Shown: positions 39,772-48,421, numbered from the stretch's first letter. The stretch is DNA of 64,000 bases from Paraburkholderia acidisoli (GCF_009789675.1 NZ_CP046913.1:2480001-2544000); one strand, 5' to 3'. The notes: generated by a model not told the origin, from the letters alone. Translations and numbers: made by a program.

Positions 39772-40575
39772 TCAGCTCATCCAGTTGCCGCCGTCGACGT
39801 TGAGCGTCTGGGCGGTGATGTAATTGGCGTCGGCGGACGCGAGAAAGAGCGCGGCGCCGGTGAGGTCTTCGGGCAGGCCCATGCGGCCGAGCGGCACGGC
39901 CTCGCCCACGAGGCGCTTCTTCTCGCCCAGCTCGCGATGCTCGTAGCGCGCGAACAGCGCGTCCACCTGCTCCCACATCGGCGTGTCCACCACGCCCGGC
40001 GCGATGCCGTTCACGTTGATCTTGTGCGGCGCGAGCGCGAGCGCGGCCGACTGCGTATAGCTGAGCACGGCGGCCTTGGTCGCGCAGTAGTGCGACACCA
40101 GCGCCTCGCCGCGGCGGCCCGCTTGCGACGACATATTGATGATCTTGCCGCCCTCGCCCTGCTCGACCATGCGGCGCGCGACGGCCTGCATGAGGAAGAA
40201 CATGCCCTTCACGTTGACGTTGAAGAGGCGGTCGTAGACGTCCCAGGATTCGTCGAGAAGCGGGCGCATGTCGAACAGCGCCGCGTTGTTGAAGAGAATG
40301 TCGATGCGGCCGAAACGTTCGGCGGCCGAGAGCACGATCCGGTCGATGTCCTCGCGGCGCGTGACGTCGGCGCTCACGGCGAGCACGCGCTCGGGATACG
40401 CGGCGGCCAGCGCGGGCGCGATGGCGTCCGCCGGCTTCACGTCGACGAGCACGACGCGCGCGCCTTCGTCGAGATAGCGCTGCGCCACCGCCTCGCCGAT
40501 ACCGCTTGCCGCGCCGGTCAGCACGGCCACCTTGTCCTGCAAACGTCCTGCCGCCGAGGGCGCGGGATGTGCCAC
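39772..40575 (-). CDS. SDR dehydrogenase, probably sorbitol (L-iditol 2-) dehydrogenase
   Basis: 267 residues. TGAASGIG NAD motif at about 19-26, VDVKPAD after the second strand (Asp favours NAD), NNAA, NMSSQAGRRGEALVSHYCATK with catalytic Ser, Tyr and Lys; C-terminal LNVDGGNWMS. Matches SmoS/PolS-type sorbitol dehydrogenases, which convert sorbitol to fructose. It is first in the transporter operon and is preceded by the shared palindromic operator. Confidence 0.88.
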   Translation of the reverse strand: MAHPAPSAAGRLQDKVAVLTGAASGIGEAVAQRYLDEGARVVLVDVKPADAIAPALAAAYPERVLAVSADVTRREDIDRIVLSAAERFGRIDILFNNAALFDMRPLLDESWDVYDRLFNVNVKGMFFLMQAVARRMVEQGEGGKIINMSSQAGRRGEALVSHYCATKAAVLSYTQSAALALAPHKINVNGIAPGVVDTPMWEQVDALFARYEHRELGEKKRLVGEAVPLGRMGLPEDLTGAALFLASADANYITAQTLNVDGGNWMS

Positions 40576-40630
40576 GAGGTTGTCTCCGATGTCGTTTCGT
40601 GCCGGTCTCGCGATTGCGCTGCGAGGGGCA

Positions 40631-40687
40631 TGCGAGCATTTGCTCGATTGGTGATCGAATGATCGGACACGCGTGGAGGCATGTCAA
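40631..40687 (-). promoter_or_regulatory. Promoter and operator of the polyol ABC transporter operon
   Basis: Read on the minus strand: TTGACA at 40687-40682, a 17-bp spacer, GATCAT at 40664-40659, then a palindrome with the same CGAGCA..TGCTCG arms as the promoter at 30044-30100. The 16-base plus-strand core CGAGCATTTGCTCGAT (40633-40648) is identical in both places. Confidence 0.75.
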
Positions 40688-40804
40688 GGCGGGCAAACAC
40701 GATTGCGCGAGATTTCGATGGTGCGCCGCGCAAGCTACCCGCGCGTGAAGCCCATGCGACAAGGCCACGGCGGTGACGGCCCCGGCCGATTCGGCAAAGA
40801 AGAG

Positions 40805-40819
40805 TGATACGTTATATCA
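40805..40819. promoter_or_regulatory. Putative Zur/metalloregulator operator upstream of znuA
   Basis: TGATA-CGTTA-TATCA, an AT-rich dyad in GC-rich surroundings, about 130 bases before znuA. Composition and context resemble proteobacterial Zur boxes; identity is not proven. Confidence 0.45.
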
Positions 40820-40951
40820 TCTCGAATTCGCCGCCTCTTTGCGACTTCTTTGCGACTTTTTACGATCCGCGCCGCCGCCCGGCGCCCCGTTTCGCCCTCT
40901 GATTCACACGCCGCCTTTCACATCGCCTGCCGCCCGCATAAGGATAGATCC

Positions 40952-41935
40952 ATGATGACGTTCACCGCCGCCAACTGTGCGCTCCGCCAGCCGGCCCGCC
41001 GCTCCGCGCGCCTCGTACGCTTCGCACCGGCCTTCGCCCGCGCCGCCGCCACGCTCGCGCTGGCGCTCGGCACCGCATTCGGCGGCGCGCAGGCCGCCCT
41101 CGCCGCGCAAGCCAGCGCGGCGATTCCCGTGGTCGCGGCCGAGAACTTCTATGGCGACGTCGTCAAGCAGATCGGCGGCAATTTCGTCGACGTGACGAGC
41201 ATCCTCAGCAACCCGGACCAGGACCCGCACCTGTTCGAAGCGAGCCCGAAAACGGCGCGCGCGCTCCAGCACGCGCGCGTGGTGGTCTACAACGGCGCGG
41301 ACTACGACCCGTGGATGAGCAAGCTGCTCGGCGCCAGCAAGGGCAATGGCACGCGCACGACCATCGTCGCGGCGGACCTCGTCGGCAAGAAAGCAGGCGA
41401 TAATCCGCACCTCTGGTACGACCCGAAGACGATGCCGGCGGTCGCGCGCGCCGTGAGCGCCGCACTCGGGGCTGCGGACCCGGCGCACAAGAGCGTGTAC
41501 GATGCGAACCTTGCGGCGTTTTTGAAGTCGCTGGAACCCGTCGACGCCAAGGTCGCCTCGCTGCGCGCCCGCTATCAGGGCCAGCCGGTCACGGCCACGG
41601 AACCGGTGTTCGGCTATATGTCGGACGCGATCGGGCTCGACATGCGCAATCTGCGCTTCCAGCTCGCCGCGATGAACGACACCGAGGCCAGCGCGTCGGA
41701 TATCGCCGCGTTCGAGGGCGATCTGCGCGGGCACAAGGTGCGCGTGCTGATCTATAACAGCCAGGCGACCGAAGCGCTCACGCGACGCATGCTCGCGCTC
41801 GCGAAGCAGTCGAAGGTGCCTTCGGTGAGCGTGACGGAAACGCAGCCGGCCGGCGTGAACTTCCAGCAATGGATGCTCGCGCAGCTCGACGCGCTGGATA
41901 AGGCGCTCGCGCTGAACGCGCCGTCGGCGAACTGA
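40952..41935 (+). CDS. znuA: Zinc ABC transporter substrate-binding protein
   Basis: 327 residues, cluster 9 (ZnuA/TroA) family. An Arg-rich N-terminus, then a signal peptide cleaved near LAA-QASAAI. Metal-site blocks are DQDPHLFEASP and NPHLWYDPKTMPAV. The ligands seen are His and probably Glu/Asp. There is no His-rich loop; the His-rich region is on the ATPase instead. ATG 40952 after AAGGATAG. It forms an operon with znuC and znuB. Confidence 0.88.
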   Translation: MMTFTAANCALRQPARRSARLVRFAPAFARAAATLALALGTAFGGAQAALAAQASAAIPVVAAENFYGDVVKQIGGNFVDVTSILSNPDQDPHLFEASPKTARALQHARVVVYNGADYDPWMSKLLGASKGNGTRTTIVAADLVGKKAGDNPHLWYDPKTMPAVARAVSAALGAADPAHKSVYDANLAAFLKSLEPVDAKVASLRARYQGQPVTATEPVFGYMSDAIGLDMRNLRFQLAAMNDTEASASDIAAFEGDLRGHKVRVLIYNSQATEALTRRMLALAKQSKVPSVSVTETQPAGVNFQQWMLAQLDALDKALALNAPSAN

Positions 41936-41992
41936 TCGGCCTCTCTACGTAATTCAACCGAAGCGAAGCGAATTGAAGCAAGGAAAGCAGTC

Positions 41993-43000
41993 ATGACCGG
42001 GGCCAGCCCCTCGCCCATCGATCCACACGCGCCCGGCGCCGCACAGGTTGCGACGTCGGGCGTCGCTACGTCGGGCGCCGCTACGTCGGGCGCCGTTGCG
42101 TCGCGCGTCGCGACGCCCGTGCTCACGGTGGCGGGCGTCACGCTCGAACTGGGCGAGCGCACGATCCTGCGCGACGCGAATTTCGCCGTGAACCAGGGCG
42201 AGTTCATCGGCGTGCTCGGGCCGAACGGCGCGGGCAAGACCACGCTGATGCGCGCGATCCTCGGCCTCGTGCCGGCCTCGCGCGGCGCGATTCGCGTGCT
42301 CGGCGAACCCGTGGCGCGCGGCAACGCGAAGATCGGCTACATGCCGCAAACGCGCACCGCGCTCGCGAGCCGCCGCGTGCGCGGCCGCGACTTCGTGGCC
42401 ATGGCCGCCGACGGCCACCGCTGGGGCCTGCCGCGCGCCGACGCCGCCACGCGCGCCGACGTCGCGCGCGTGCTCGATCTGGTGGGCGCGAGCGCGCTGG
42501 CCGACCGGCCGCTTTCCGAACTCTCGGGCGGCGAACGCCAACGCCTGCTGCTCGCGCAATGCCTGCTCGGCGACCCGAAGCTGCTGCTGCTCGACGAACC
42601 GCTCATCAGCCTCGACCCGCATCACCAGCGCGGCGTGGTCGAACTCGTGCGCCGCGTGCAGCGCGAGCTCGGCATCGCCGTGCTGTTTTCCGCGCACGAA
42701 CTGAATCCGCTGCTCAACGCGCTCGACCGCGTGCTGTATCTGGGCAACGGCGTGGCCGCGCTCGGCAGCGTGGACGAAGTCATCACCGCGCCCGTGCTCT
42801 CGCGCCTCTACGGCTCGCCAATCGAGGTGATGCGCATGAAAGGCCGCATCTTCGTGATGTCGGGCGACGTGGAGGTGGAAAAGCACGATCACGAACACGA
42901 GCACGACCATGCGCACGATCATGGTCACGGTCACTCCCACAGCCACGGCCACGGCCACGACGACAACAACAACGCACACGGCCACACCCACGATGCTTGA
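41993..43000 (+). CDS. znuC: Zinc ABC transporter ATP-binding protein with His-rich tail
   Basis: 335 residues, about 70 longer than usual. Residues 1-42 are a low-complexity extension with four VATSG-like repeats encoded by 15-bp DNA repeats. The ATPase core follows: GPNGAGKTT, LSGGERQRLLLAQ, LLLLDEPLISLD, HELNP. The C-terminal 40 residues are His/Asp/Glu-rich (HDHEHEHDHAHDHGHGHSHS), which would bind zinc or nickel in the cytoplasm. The stop overlaps the znuB start by eight bases. The tail argues for zinc as substrate. Confidence 0.88.
   Translation: MTGASPSPIDPHAPGAAQVATSGVATSGAATSGAVASRVATPVLTVAGVTLELGERTILRDANFAVNQGEFIGVLGPNGAGKTTLMRAILGLVPASRGAIRVLGEPVARGNAKIGYMPQTRTALASRRVRGRDFVAMAADGHRWGLPRADAATRADVARVLDLVGASALADRPLSELSGGERQRLLLAQCLLGDPKLLLLDEPLISLDPHHQRGVVELVRRVQRELGIAVLFSAHELNPLLNALDRVLYLGNGVAALGSVDEVITAPVLSRLYGSPIEVMRMKGRIFVMSGDVEVEKHDHEHEHDHAHDHGHGHSHSHGHGHDDNNNAHGHTHDA
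42050..42109 (+). repeat. Tandem 15-bp repeat in the 5' end of znuC
   Basis: Four units (42050-42064, 42065-42079, 42080-42094, 42095-42109) of the type GCTACGTCGGGCGCC. The middle two are identical; the outer two differ by a few bases. They encode a Val/Ala-Ala-Thr/Val-Ser-Gly-type pentapeptide. The repeat may vary in copy number. Confidence 0.85.
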
Positions 43001-43775
43001 TTACGATTTCATGGTGAACGCCTTCGCGGCGTCGGGCATTGTCGCGGTGCTCGCGGGCGTGGTGGGCTACTTCCTCGTGATGCGCGGCCAGACTTTCGCG
43101 GGCCACGCGCTGTCGCACGTGGGCTTCACGGGCGCGACGGGCGCCGTGCTGCTCGGCGTGTCGCCCATGTGGGGCATGGTCGGCTTCACGCTGGTGGCGG
43201 GTGTCTCGATGGGCGCGCTCGGCGAAAAGCTCGCGGGCCGCGACGTCGCCATCGGCGTGATTCTCTCGCTCGCGCTCGGCTTCGGCCTGCTGTTTCTGCA
43301 CTTCTTCACCTCGTACGCGACCCAGGTCACCGCGCTGCTGTTCGGCAACGTGCTCGGCGTGAACCATGAAACGCTGGGCGTGCTCGCGGCGCTCGCCGTC
43401 GCGAGCCTCGCGGCGCTCGCGGCCATCATGCGGCCGCTGCTGTTCGCCTCGCTGCAACCCGAACTCGCCGAAGCCAAGGGCGTGTCGCTGCGTCTCGTGT
43501 CGATGCTGTTCCTCGCGATTGCCGCGCTCGCCGTGGCCGCCTGCACGCAGATCGTGGGCGTGCTGCTGGTGTTCACGCTGATGGTCGGCCCCGCCGCGGC
43601 CGCGCAGAACCTCACCACGCGCCTGTCCGCCGGCCTCGTGCTCGCGGCGCTGCTCGCGCTCGTGCAGGCGTGGCTGGGCGTCACGCTCGCGTTCTACACC
43701 GACTGGCCGACGAGCTTCTGGATCACGGCGCTCGCCGCGCTCGTCTACGGCGCGAGTTTGATCGGCAGACGCTAG
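42993..43775 (+). CDS. znuB: Zinc ABC transporter permease
   Basis: 260 residues, seven to eight membrane helices, ABC-3 family. The N-terminal VGYFLVMRGQTFAGHALSHVGFTGATGA is the family signature; VLLVFTLMVGPAAAAQNL lies in the C-terminal half. ATG 42993 overlaps the znuC stop (GATGCTTGA). The longer in-frame upstream stretch is the antisense-like shadow of the His tail and is not part of the gene. Confidence 0.9.
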   Translation: MLDYDFMVNAFAASGIVAVLAGVVGYFLVMRGQTFAGHALSHVGFTGATGAVLLGVSPMWGMVGFTLVAGVSMGALGEKLAGRDVAIGVILSLALGFGLLFLHFFTSYATQVTALLFGNVLGVNHETLGVLAALAVASLAALAAIMRPLLFASLQPELAEAKGVSLRLVSMLFLAIAALAVAACTQIVGVLLVFTLMVGPAAAAQNLTTRLSAGLVLAALLALVQAWLGVTLAFYTDWPTSFWITALAALVYGASLIGRR

Positions 43776-43805
43776 GCGCTGCTCGATACCGATGTCGATG
43801 TCGAT

Positions 43806-43844
43806 AAAAAAAGGCGTTGCCCTGCACGGGACAACGCCTTTTTT
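43806..43844. terminator. Bidirectional terminator between znuB and the frmB-like gene
   Basis: Stem AAGGCGTTG/CAACGCCTT with inner CCC/GGG pairs; a run of A on the left and T on the right. Confidence 0.9.
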
Positions 43845-43880
43845 CATGCCGATGCCTTCAGCGCGAAGTCACACTGGCGC

Positions 43881-44735
43881 TCAACCCAAAAGCACGCGCG
43901 CATGATGCGCGAGGTGATCCTCGACGAAGCTCTGGATGAAGAAGTAGCCATGATCGTAGCCCGCGTGACGGCGCAGCGTGAGCGGCTGGCCCGCGGCCTG
44001 GCACGCGGCTTCGAACACCTCGGGGTTCAGCTGCTTTTCGAGGAAGGCGTCGGCGAGACCCTGATCGACGAGAATGCCTTGCGCGAATTTTTGCGTGGCC
44101 TGTGCCACGAGTTCGCTCGCGTCGTATTGCTTCCACGCTTCGCGGTCTTCGCCGAGGTAGCCCGAGAACGCCTTCTCGCCCCACGGGCAGCGCGTGGGCG
44201 CGGCAATGGGCGCGAACGCCGAGACCGAGCGATAAATCTGCGGATTGCGCAGCGCGAGCACGAGCGCGCCGTGACCGCCCATCGAATGGCCGAAAATGCC
44301 CAGCCGTTCGCCGTTTACGGGCAACTCGCGCAGCACCGTTTCGCGCAGTTCGTCGCGCACGTAGCTGTACATGCGCCAATGCGGCGACCACGGTTCGCGC
44401 GTGGCATCGACATAAAAACCCGCGCCCACGCCGAAGTCCCACGAGTCGGCTTCGCCTGGCACGTTCGCGCCGCGCGGGCTGGTGTCGGGCGCGATCAGCG
44501 CGATGCCGTGCTGCGCGGCGAAGCGCTGCGCGCCCGCCTTGATCGGGAAGGTTTCTTCGGTGCAGGTCAGGCCCGCGAGATAGAACAGCGCGGGCACTTT
44601 CTTCGCGGGGTTCGTGGCGACCTCCGGCGGCAGATACACCGAAAAGCGCATGGGCAAGCCGATCACCGCGGACAGGTGCCGGTAGATGCGCTGCACGCCG
44701 CCGTAACAGGCGTGCTCCTCGATAAGTTCAAGCAT
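43881..44735 (-). CDS. S-formylglutathione hydrolase
   Basis: 284 residues, esterase D family. Serine nucleophile in GHSMGGHGAL; the Asp and His of the triad are near the end (ILVDQGLADAFL, YDHGYFFIQSF). Start MLELIEEHACYGGVQRIY and the LTCTEETFPIKAGAQRFAA block are the FGH signature. Final step of glutathione-dependent formaldehyde detoxification. The partner dehydrogenase gene adhC is represented only by a fragment directly upstream. Confidence 0.95.
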   Translation of the reverse strand: MLELIEEHACYGGVQRIYRHLSAVIGLPMRFSVYLPPEVATNPAKKVPALFYLAGLTCTEETFPIKAGAQRFAAQHGIALIAPDTSPRGANVPGEADSWDFGVGAGFYVDATREPWSPHWRMYSYVRDELRETVLRELPVNGERLGIFGHSMGGHGALVLALRNPQIYRSVSAFAPIAAPTRCPWGEKAFSGYLGEDREAWKQYDASELVAQATQKFAQGILVDQGLADAFLEKQLNPEVFEAACQAAGQPLTLRRHAGYDHGYFFIQSFVEDHLAHHARVLLG

Positions 44736-44764
44736 GGCGTGCCTCGATAAAAACGCGAAAGACG

Positions 44765-44842
44765 TTAGTAAAGCACGACCGGGCGAATCGATTCGCCCTT
44801 TTTCATGAGGTCGAAGCCCTCCTCGTTCCCGGTGAGGGTGTG
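44765..44842 (-). pseudogene. Vestigial 3' end of class III alcohol dehydrogenase (adhC/frmA)
   Basis: Read on the minus strand, 25 codons end in EEGFDLMKKGESIRPVVLY and a stop, with HTL a few residues before. This is the C-terminus of S-(hydroxymethyl)glutathione dehydrogenase (family pattern HTL...NEGFDLM..GESIR.VV.Y). Upstream the match breaks off and the next gene's stop follows within 60 bases. The usual partner of the formylglutathione hydrolase has therefore been lost here, leaving only its tail. Confidence 0.75.
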
Positions 44843-44895
44843 TACGGACGGATTGCGCTTGCCGCTCGCCGCTCGCCCTTACCCGCGTTCCGCGC

Positions 44896-46407
44896 TTACG
44901 GAAACCAGCTCCGCACGCGGCCGTACAGGTCGACGAAGCGCGCATAGCGCCGCGCGAGCGCCGCGTCCTCGCGCGGCGCGGCGACCGGCGTGGCCGAGGG
45001 CGCGAGCGTCGCGAGATCGTCGAGTCGCCAGTGACCGCACGCGACGCCGCCGAGCAACGCCGCACCGCGCGCGGCCGCGTTCGGGCAGTCGATGGCGTGC
45101 AGGTCGGCCACGAGCGCGTCGGCGAGCAACTGGCGCCAGCGCGCGTCGACGGAACCGCCGCCCGCGAGCTTGAGCACCGGCACGGGCTGCGCGTCGCGCG
45201 CCCCCGGCGCGGGCGGCATGCTCCCGGCCGCGCTATCGCGCACCGCGTCGAGGCCCGCGCGCAACGCGAACGCCACGCCTTCGAATGCGGCGCGCATGAG
45301 CGTGCCGCGCGTGTCGCCGAGCGCCGCGCCGAGCCAGCCGCCGCGCGCCGCCGGATCGAGCCACGGCGAGCGCTCGCCGCTCAGATACGGCAGGAACGCC
45401 AGGGTCGACGAAGGCGCGGCGGCGAAGGCGTCGGCGTAGGCTTGCGGCCAGTCGTAGGCGAGCCAGCCGCGCGCCGCTTCGAGCGCCACGCCCACGTTCT
45501 GCATCGCGGCCATGGTGTACCAGCCGCCCGTGGCCGAACGGTAGCGATGCAGGCCGCGCCGCGCTTGCGGCTCGGCGCGCGCCGTGACGACGATCTGGCC
45601 GCCCGTGCCCGTGGTGAGCAGCGCGTCGCCGTCTTCGGCGAGACCGCTGCCGAGCGCCGCGCACGGCGTGTCGCCGGCGCCGGTGGCAAGCACGACGCCC
45701 GCGGGCAAGCCCAGCGCCTGGGCCGCCGCGGCGCTCAACACGCCGCTGTGCGCCGACGACGCCGCGAGCGGCGCGAACCAGCGCGCCGGCAAACCCAGCC
45801 GCTCGATCAGCGCGAGATCCCACGTGCCGTCGGGCGCGGCCAGCGCGGTCGCGCAGGCGTCGGACGGATCGGCCGCGAACGCGCCGCCGAGCGCCACGCG
45901 CAGCCAGTCTTTGGGCTGCAACGCCCAGCGCGCGGCCTGCGCGACCTGCGGCTCGTGCAGCGCGACCCAGCGCAGCAGCGGCCCCGTCATGCCGGGCGCG
46001 ACGGGATTGGGCTGCGGCTGCGCTTGCGTATCCGGCCACGCGTCGAGCAGCGCGTGCGCGCGCGTGTCGGGCCACAGCATGGCGCGGCGCAGGGCGCGGC
46101 CCGTAGCGTCGGTGAGCACGACGCCGTGCATCTGCCCGGAAAAGCCGATCGCGCGCACCGCTTCGCGCTCGGCTTCAGGCAGGCGCGCGCTCGCCTGCAC
46201 GAGCGCCTGCCACCAGCGCTCGACGTCGATTTCGGCCCAGCCGGGCTGCGGCGTTTCCAGCGCGTAAGCGACGCTCGCGGCGGCGCGCTCGTGGCCGTCG
46301 CCATCGACGATAGCCAGCTTGAGCGAACCGGTGCCGAGATCGATGCCGAGAAAGCGCGTGTGCGTGGGGCTCATGGGAGGCGAAAAGAGAGAGGGAGTGG
46401 CCATCAT
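44896..46407 (-). CDS. FGGY-family carbohydrate kinase, xylulokinase-like (second copy)
   Basis: 503 residues. LGIDLGTGSLKLAIVD, GFSGQMHGVVLTD, WPDTRA, TTGTGGQIVV and GGGSVDARWRQLLADAL are the kinase blocks. Glycine-rich loops and SGQMHG fit the xylulokinase branch, but identity to the other copy (31807-33288) is low. It is isolated from the polyol operons. ATG 46407 or ATG 46374 (MSPTHTRF). The substrate is unproven. Confidence 0.85.
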   Translation of the reverse strand: MMATPSLFSPPMSPTHTRFLGIDLGTGSLKLAIVDGDGHERAAASVAYALETPQPGWAEIDVERWWQALVQASARLPEAEREAVRAIGFSGQMHGVVLTDATGRALRRAMLWPDTRAHALLDAWPDTQAQPQPNPVAPGMTGPLLRWVALHEPQVAQAARWALQPKDWLRVALGGAFAADPSDACATALAAPDGTWDLALIERLGLPARWFAPLAASSAHSGVLSAAAAQALGLPAGVVLATGAGDTPCAALGSGLAEDGDALLTTGTGGQIVVTARAEPQARRGLHRYRSATGGWYTMAAMQNVGVALEAARGWLAYDWPQAYADAFAAAPSSTLAFLPYLSGERSPWLDPAARGGWLGAALGDTRGTLMRAAFEGVAFALRAGLDAVRDSAAGSMPPAPGARDAQPVPVLKLAGGGSVDARWRQLLADALVADLHAIDCPNAAARGAALLGGVACGHWRLDDLATLAPSATPVAAPREDAALARRYARFVDLYGRVRSWFP

Positions 46408-46853
46408 ACCGGCGCATGTCGCGCGCGGATGCGCAGCGCAAACCCACGCCTCGAACGCGCGTTGAATCCGCTTTGAACCGGCGGCGATTCGCGCCGATCT
46501 CGCCGCGAAAACCCCGCGTTCGCGGGTTAACCCGACGCTCGTTCGCGCGATGCGAAATCGCCCTCATGCGTTCGGGCAAATACAGTTCATAACGATGCCG
46601 CCATGCACGACGGCCGCCGCCGCCCTTGGCCCGCGCCAGCGCGAATCGCGCGCGCACGCCGCAAGCGCCGCCACGACACGGATTCGCGCTGTCAGACGCC
46701 GTTCGGCATCGGCCCCGCCCCCGCTGCCGGCGCGGTTTCGCCGCGCGCGCATATGGTGGCCGGAAAGCACGGAATAGTCCCCAGCGGTCTTGGCGGCGCT
46801 TTTTCCACCGCATACCTTGGAGGCATATCCCAACAGAGACGGAGAGAGACGAC
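46408..46853. other. Region upstream of the purine permease
   Basis: About 445 bases between divergent genes. The first 330 hold no recognisable gene. The last 100 (46751-46828) fold into a compact multi-stem leader before the permease start. Confidence 0.6.
46751..46828 (+). promoter_or_regulatory. Structured leader of the purine permease mRNA, possible riboswitch
   Basis: Pairings visible: ATAT (46751-46754) with ATAT (46825-46828); GGTGG (46755-46759) with CCACC (46805-46809); AAAGC (46764-46768) with GCTTT (46798-46802). The 3' bulge between the first two stems contains a Shine-Dalgarno-like TTGGAGG (46817-46823). Xanthine (NMT1-type) riboswitches occur before purine transporters in proteobacteria; this could be one, but the match was not verified. 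Confidence 0.4.
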
Positions 46854-48308
46854 ATGCAAGCCAAGGGTATCGAGGACCAGACGCGCGCGAGCCGGGTCCA
46901 CCCCTGCGACGAGCGCCTGCCGTTCGGCCAGTTGCTCACGCTCGGCATCCAGCACGTGCTCGTGATGTACGCGGGCGCGGTCGCCGTGCCGCTCATCATC
47001 GGCGGCGCGATCGGTCTGCCGAAAGACCAGGTCGCCTTTCTCATCAGCGCCGACCTGTTCGCGTGCGGCATCGCCACGCTCATCCAGACGCTCGGCCTGT
47101 GGATCTTCGGCATTCGCCTGCCCGTCATCATGGGCTGCACGTTCGCCTCGGTCGGCCCGATGATCGCCATCGGCACGAATCCGGCGCTCGGCATTCTCGA
47201 CATCTTCGGCTCGACCATCGCGGCGGGCGCGATCGGCATTCTGATCTCGCCGATGATCGGCAAGCTGCTGCGCTTTTTCCCGCCCGTGGTGGTGGGCACG
47301 GTGATCGCCGTGATCGGCCTGTCGCTCATGGAAGTGGGCATCAACTGGGCCGCGGGCGGCGTGGGCAACCCCGACTACGGCAACCCGGTCTACCTCGGCC
47401 TCTCGCTGATGGTGCTGATGCTGATCCTGCTCATCAACAAGTTCGGGCGCGGCTTCGTTGCCAATATCTCGGTGCTGCTCGGCATTGTCGCGGGCTTCGT
47501 GCTGGCGCTCGTGCTCGGCCGCGTGAATCTCGCGGGCATGGCAAGCGCGCCGTGGGTCGGCTTCGTGATGCCGTTCCACTTCGGCATGCCGAAGTTCCAC
47601 GTCCTGCCGATCGCGACGATGGTGATCGTGATGTTCGTGACCTTCATCGAATCGACCGGCATGTTCCTCGCGGTGGGCGACATGGTCGAGCGTCCCGTCG
47701 ACCAGGCGACGCTCGTGCGCGGCCTGCGCGTGGACGGTCTCGGCACGATGATCGGCGGCATCTTCAACTCGTTCCCGCACACCTCGTTTTCGCAGAACGT
47801 GGGCCTGATCGGCGTGACGGGCGTGAAGAGCCGCTACGTGTGCGCGATGGGCGGCGTGATTCTCGTGCTGCTCGGCCTCTTTCCGAAGATGGCGCAGATG
47901 GTCGCCTCGGTGCCGGCGTTCGTGCTGGGCGGCGCGGGCATCGTGATGTTCGGCATGGTGGCGGCGAACGGCATCAAGGTGCTCTCGCGCGTGGACTTCG
48001 TGAGGAACCAGCACAACCTCTTCATCGTGGCCGTGAGCGTGGGCTTCGGGCTCGTGCCGGTGGTCTCGCCGCACTTCTTCGCGAAGCTGCCGCCCGCGTT
48101 CTCGCCGCTGCTGCATAGCGGGATTCTGCTGGCTTCGGTCTCGGCGGTGGTGCTGAATCTGATCTTCAACGGCGTGAAGAGCGAGCGCGCCGCGGGACGT
48201 GCGATTCACCGCGCCGGACACGACCTCGATTCCGCACACGATGCCACACACGGCTCGGCGCATGCATCGGATGCGGGACACGACATGCCGCGCACCGCCG
48301 CACATTGA
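46854..48308 (+). CDS. NCS2 family purine (xanthine/urate-type) permease
   Basis: 484 residues, about 14 membrane helices. GIQHVLVMYAGAVAVPLIIGGA in helix 1; NFNS-equivalent segment FNSFPHTSFSQNVGLIGVTGV, the signature loop of NCS2 carriers; FVTFIESTGMFLAVGDM carries the conserved Glu. The SFSQN form occurs in xanthine/uric acid carriers. The C-terminus has a His/Ala/Asp-rich tail (AGHDLDSAHDATHGSAHASD). ATG 46854 after GGAGAGAG. Confidence 0.9.
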   Translation: MQAKGIEDQTRASRVHPCDERLPFGQLLTLGIQHVLVMYAGAVAVPLIIGGAIGLPKDQVAFLISADLFACGIATLIQTLGLWIFGIRLPVIMGCTFASVGPMIAIGTNPALGILDIFGSTIAAGAIGILISPMIGKLLRFFPPVVVGTVIAVIGLSLMEVGINWAAGGVGNPDYGNPVYLGLSLMVLMLILLINKFGRGFVANISVLLGIVAGFVLALVLGRVNLAGMASAPWVGFVMPFHFGMPKFHVLPIATMVIVMFVTFIESTGMFLAVGDMVERPVDQATLVRGLRVDGLGTMIGGIFNSFPHTSFSQNVGLIGVTGVKSRYVCAMGGVILVLLGLFPKMAQMVASVPAFVLGGAGIVMFGMVAANGIKVLSRVDFVRNQHNLFIVAVSVGFGLVPVVSPHFFAKLPPAFSPLLHSGILLASVSAVVLNLIFNGVKSERAAGRAIHRAGHDLDSAHDATHGSAHASDAGHDMPRTAAH

Positions 48309-48421
48309 GTGCGCCGGATTGAGTGTCCATTGAATCCGCTGAATGGAAACAGAATTGAGTTGACGCGAGAGGTTCCCGACCGAGCGCATCCCGCGTGAAG
48401 CCGGGGTCTTTTGCTGGTTTG

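Larger units (their letters stand above)
40576..40951. other. Divergent control region between the polyol SDR and znuA genes
   Basis: 376 bases with no gene. It holds the leftward polyol promoter/operator at 40631-40687 and a Zur-box-like dyad at 40805-40819. Confidence 0.6.

Noticed and set aside
44781..44798. 18-bp perfect palindrome with five T as a rightward terminator
   Set aside because: It lies within the adhC-derived fragment and no rightward gene precedes it without its own terminator; it is likely coincidental coding sequence.
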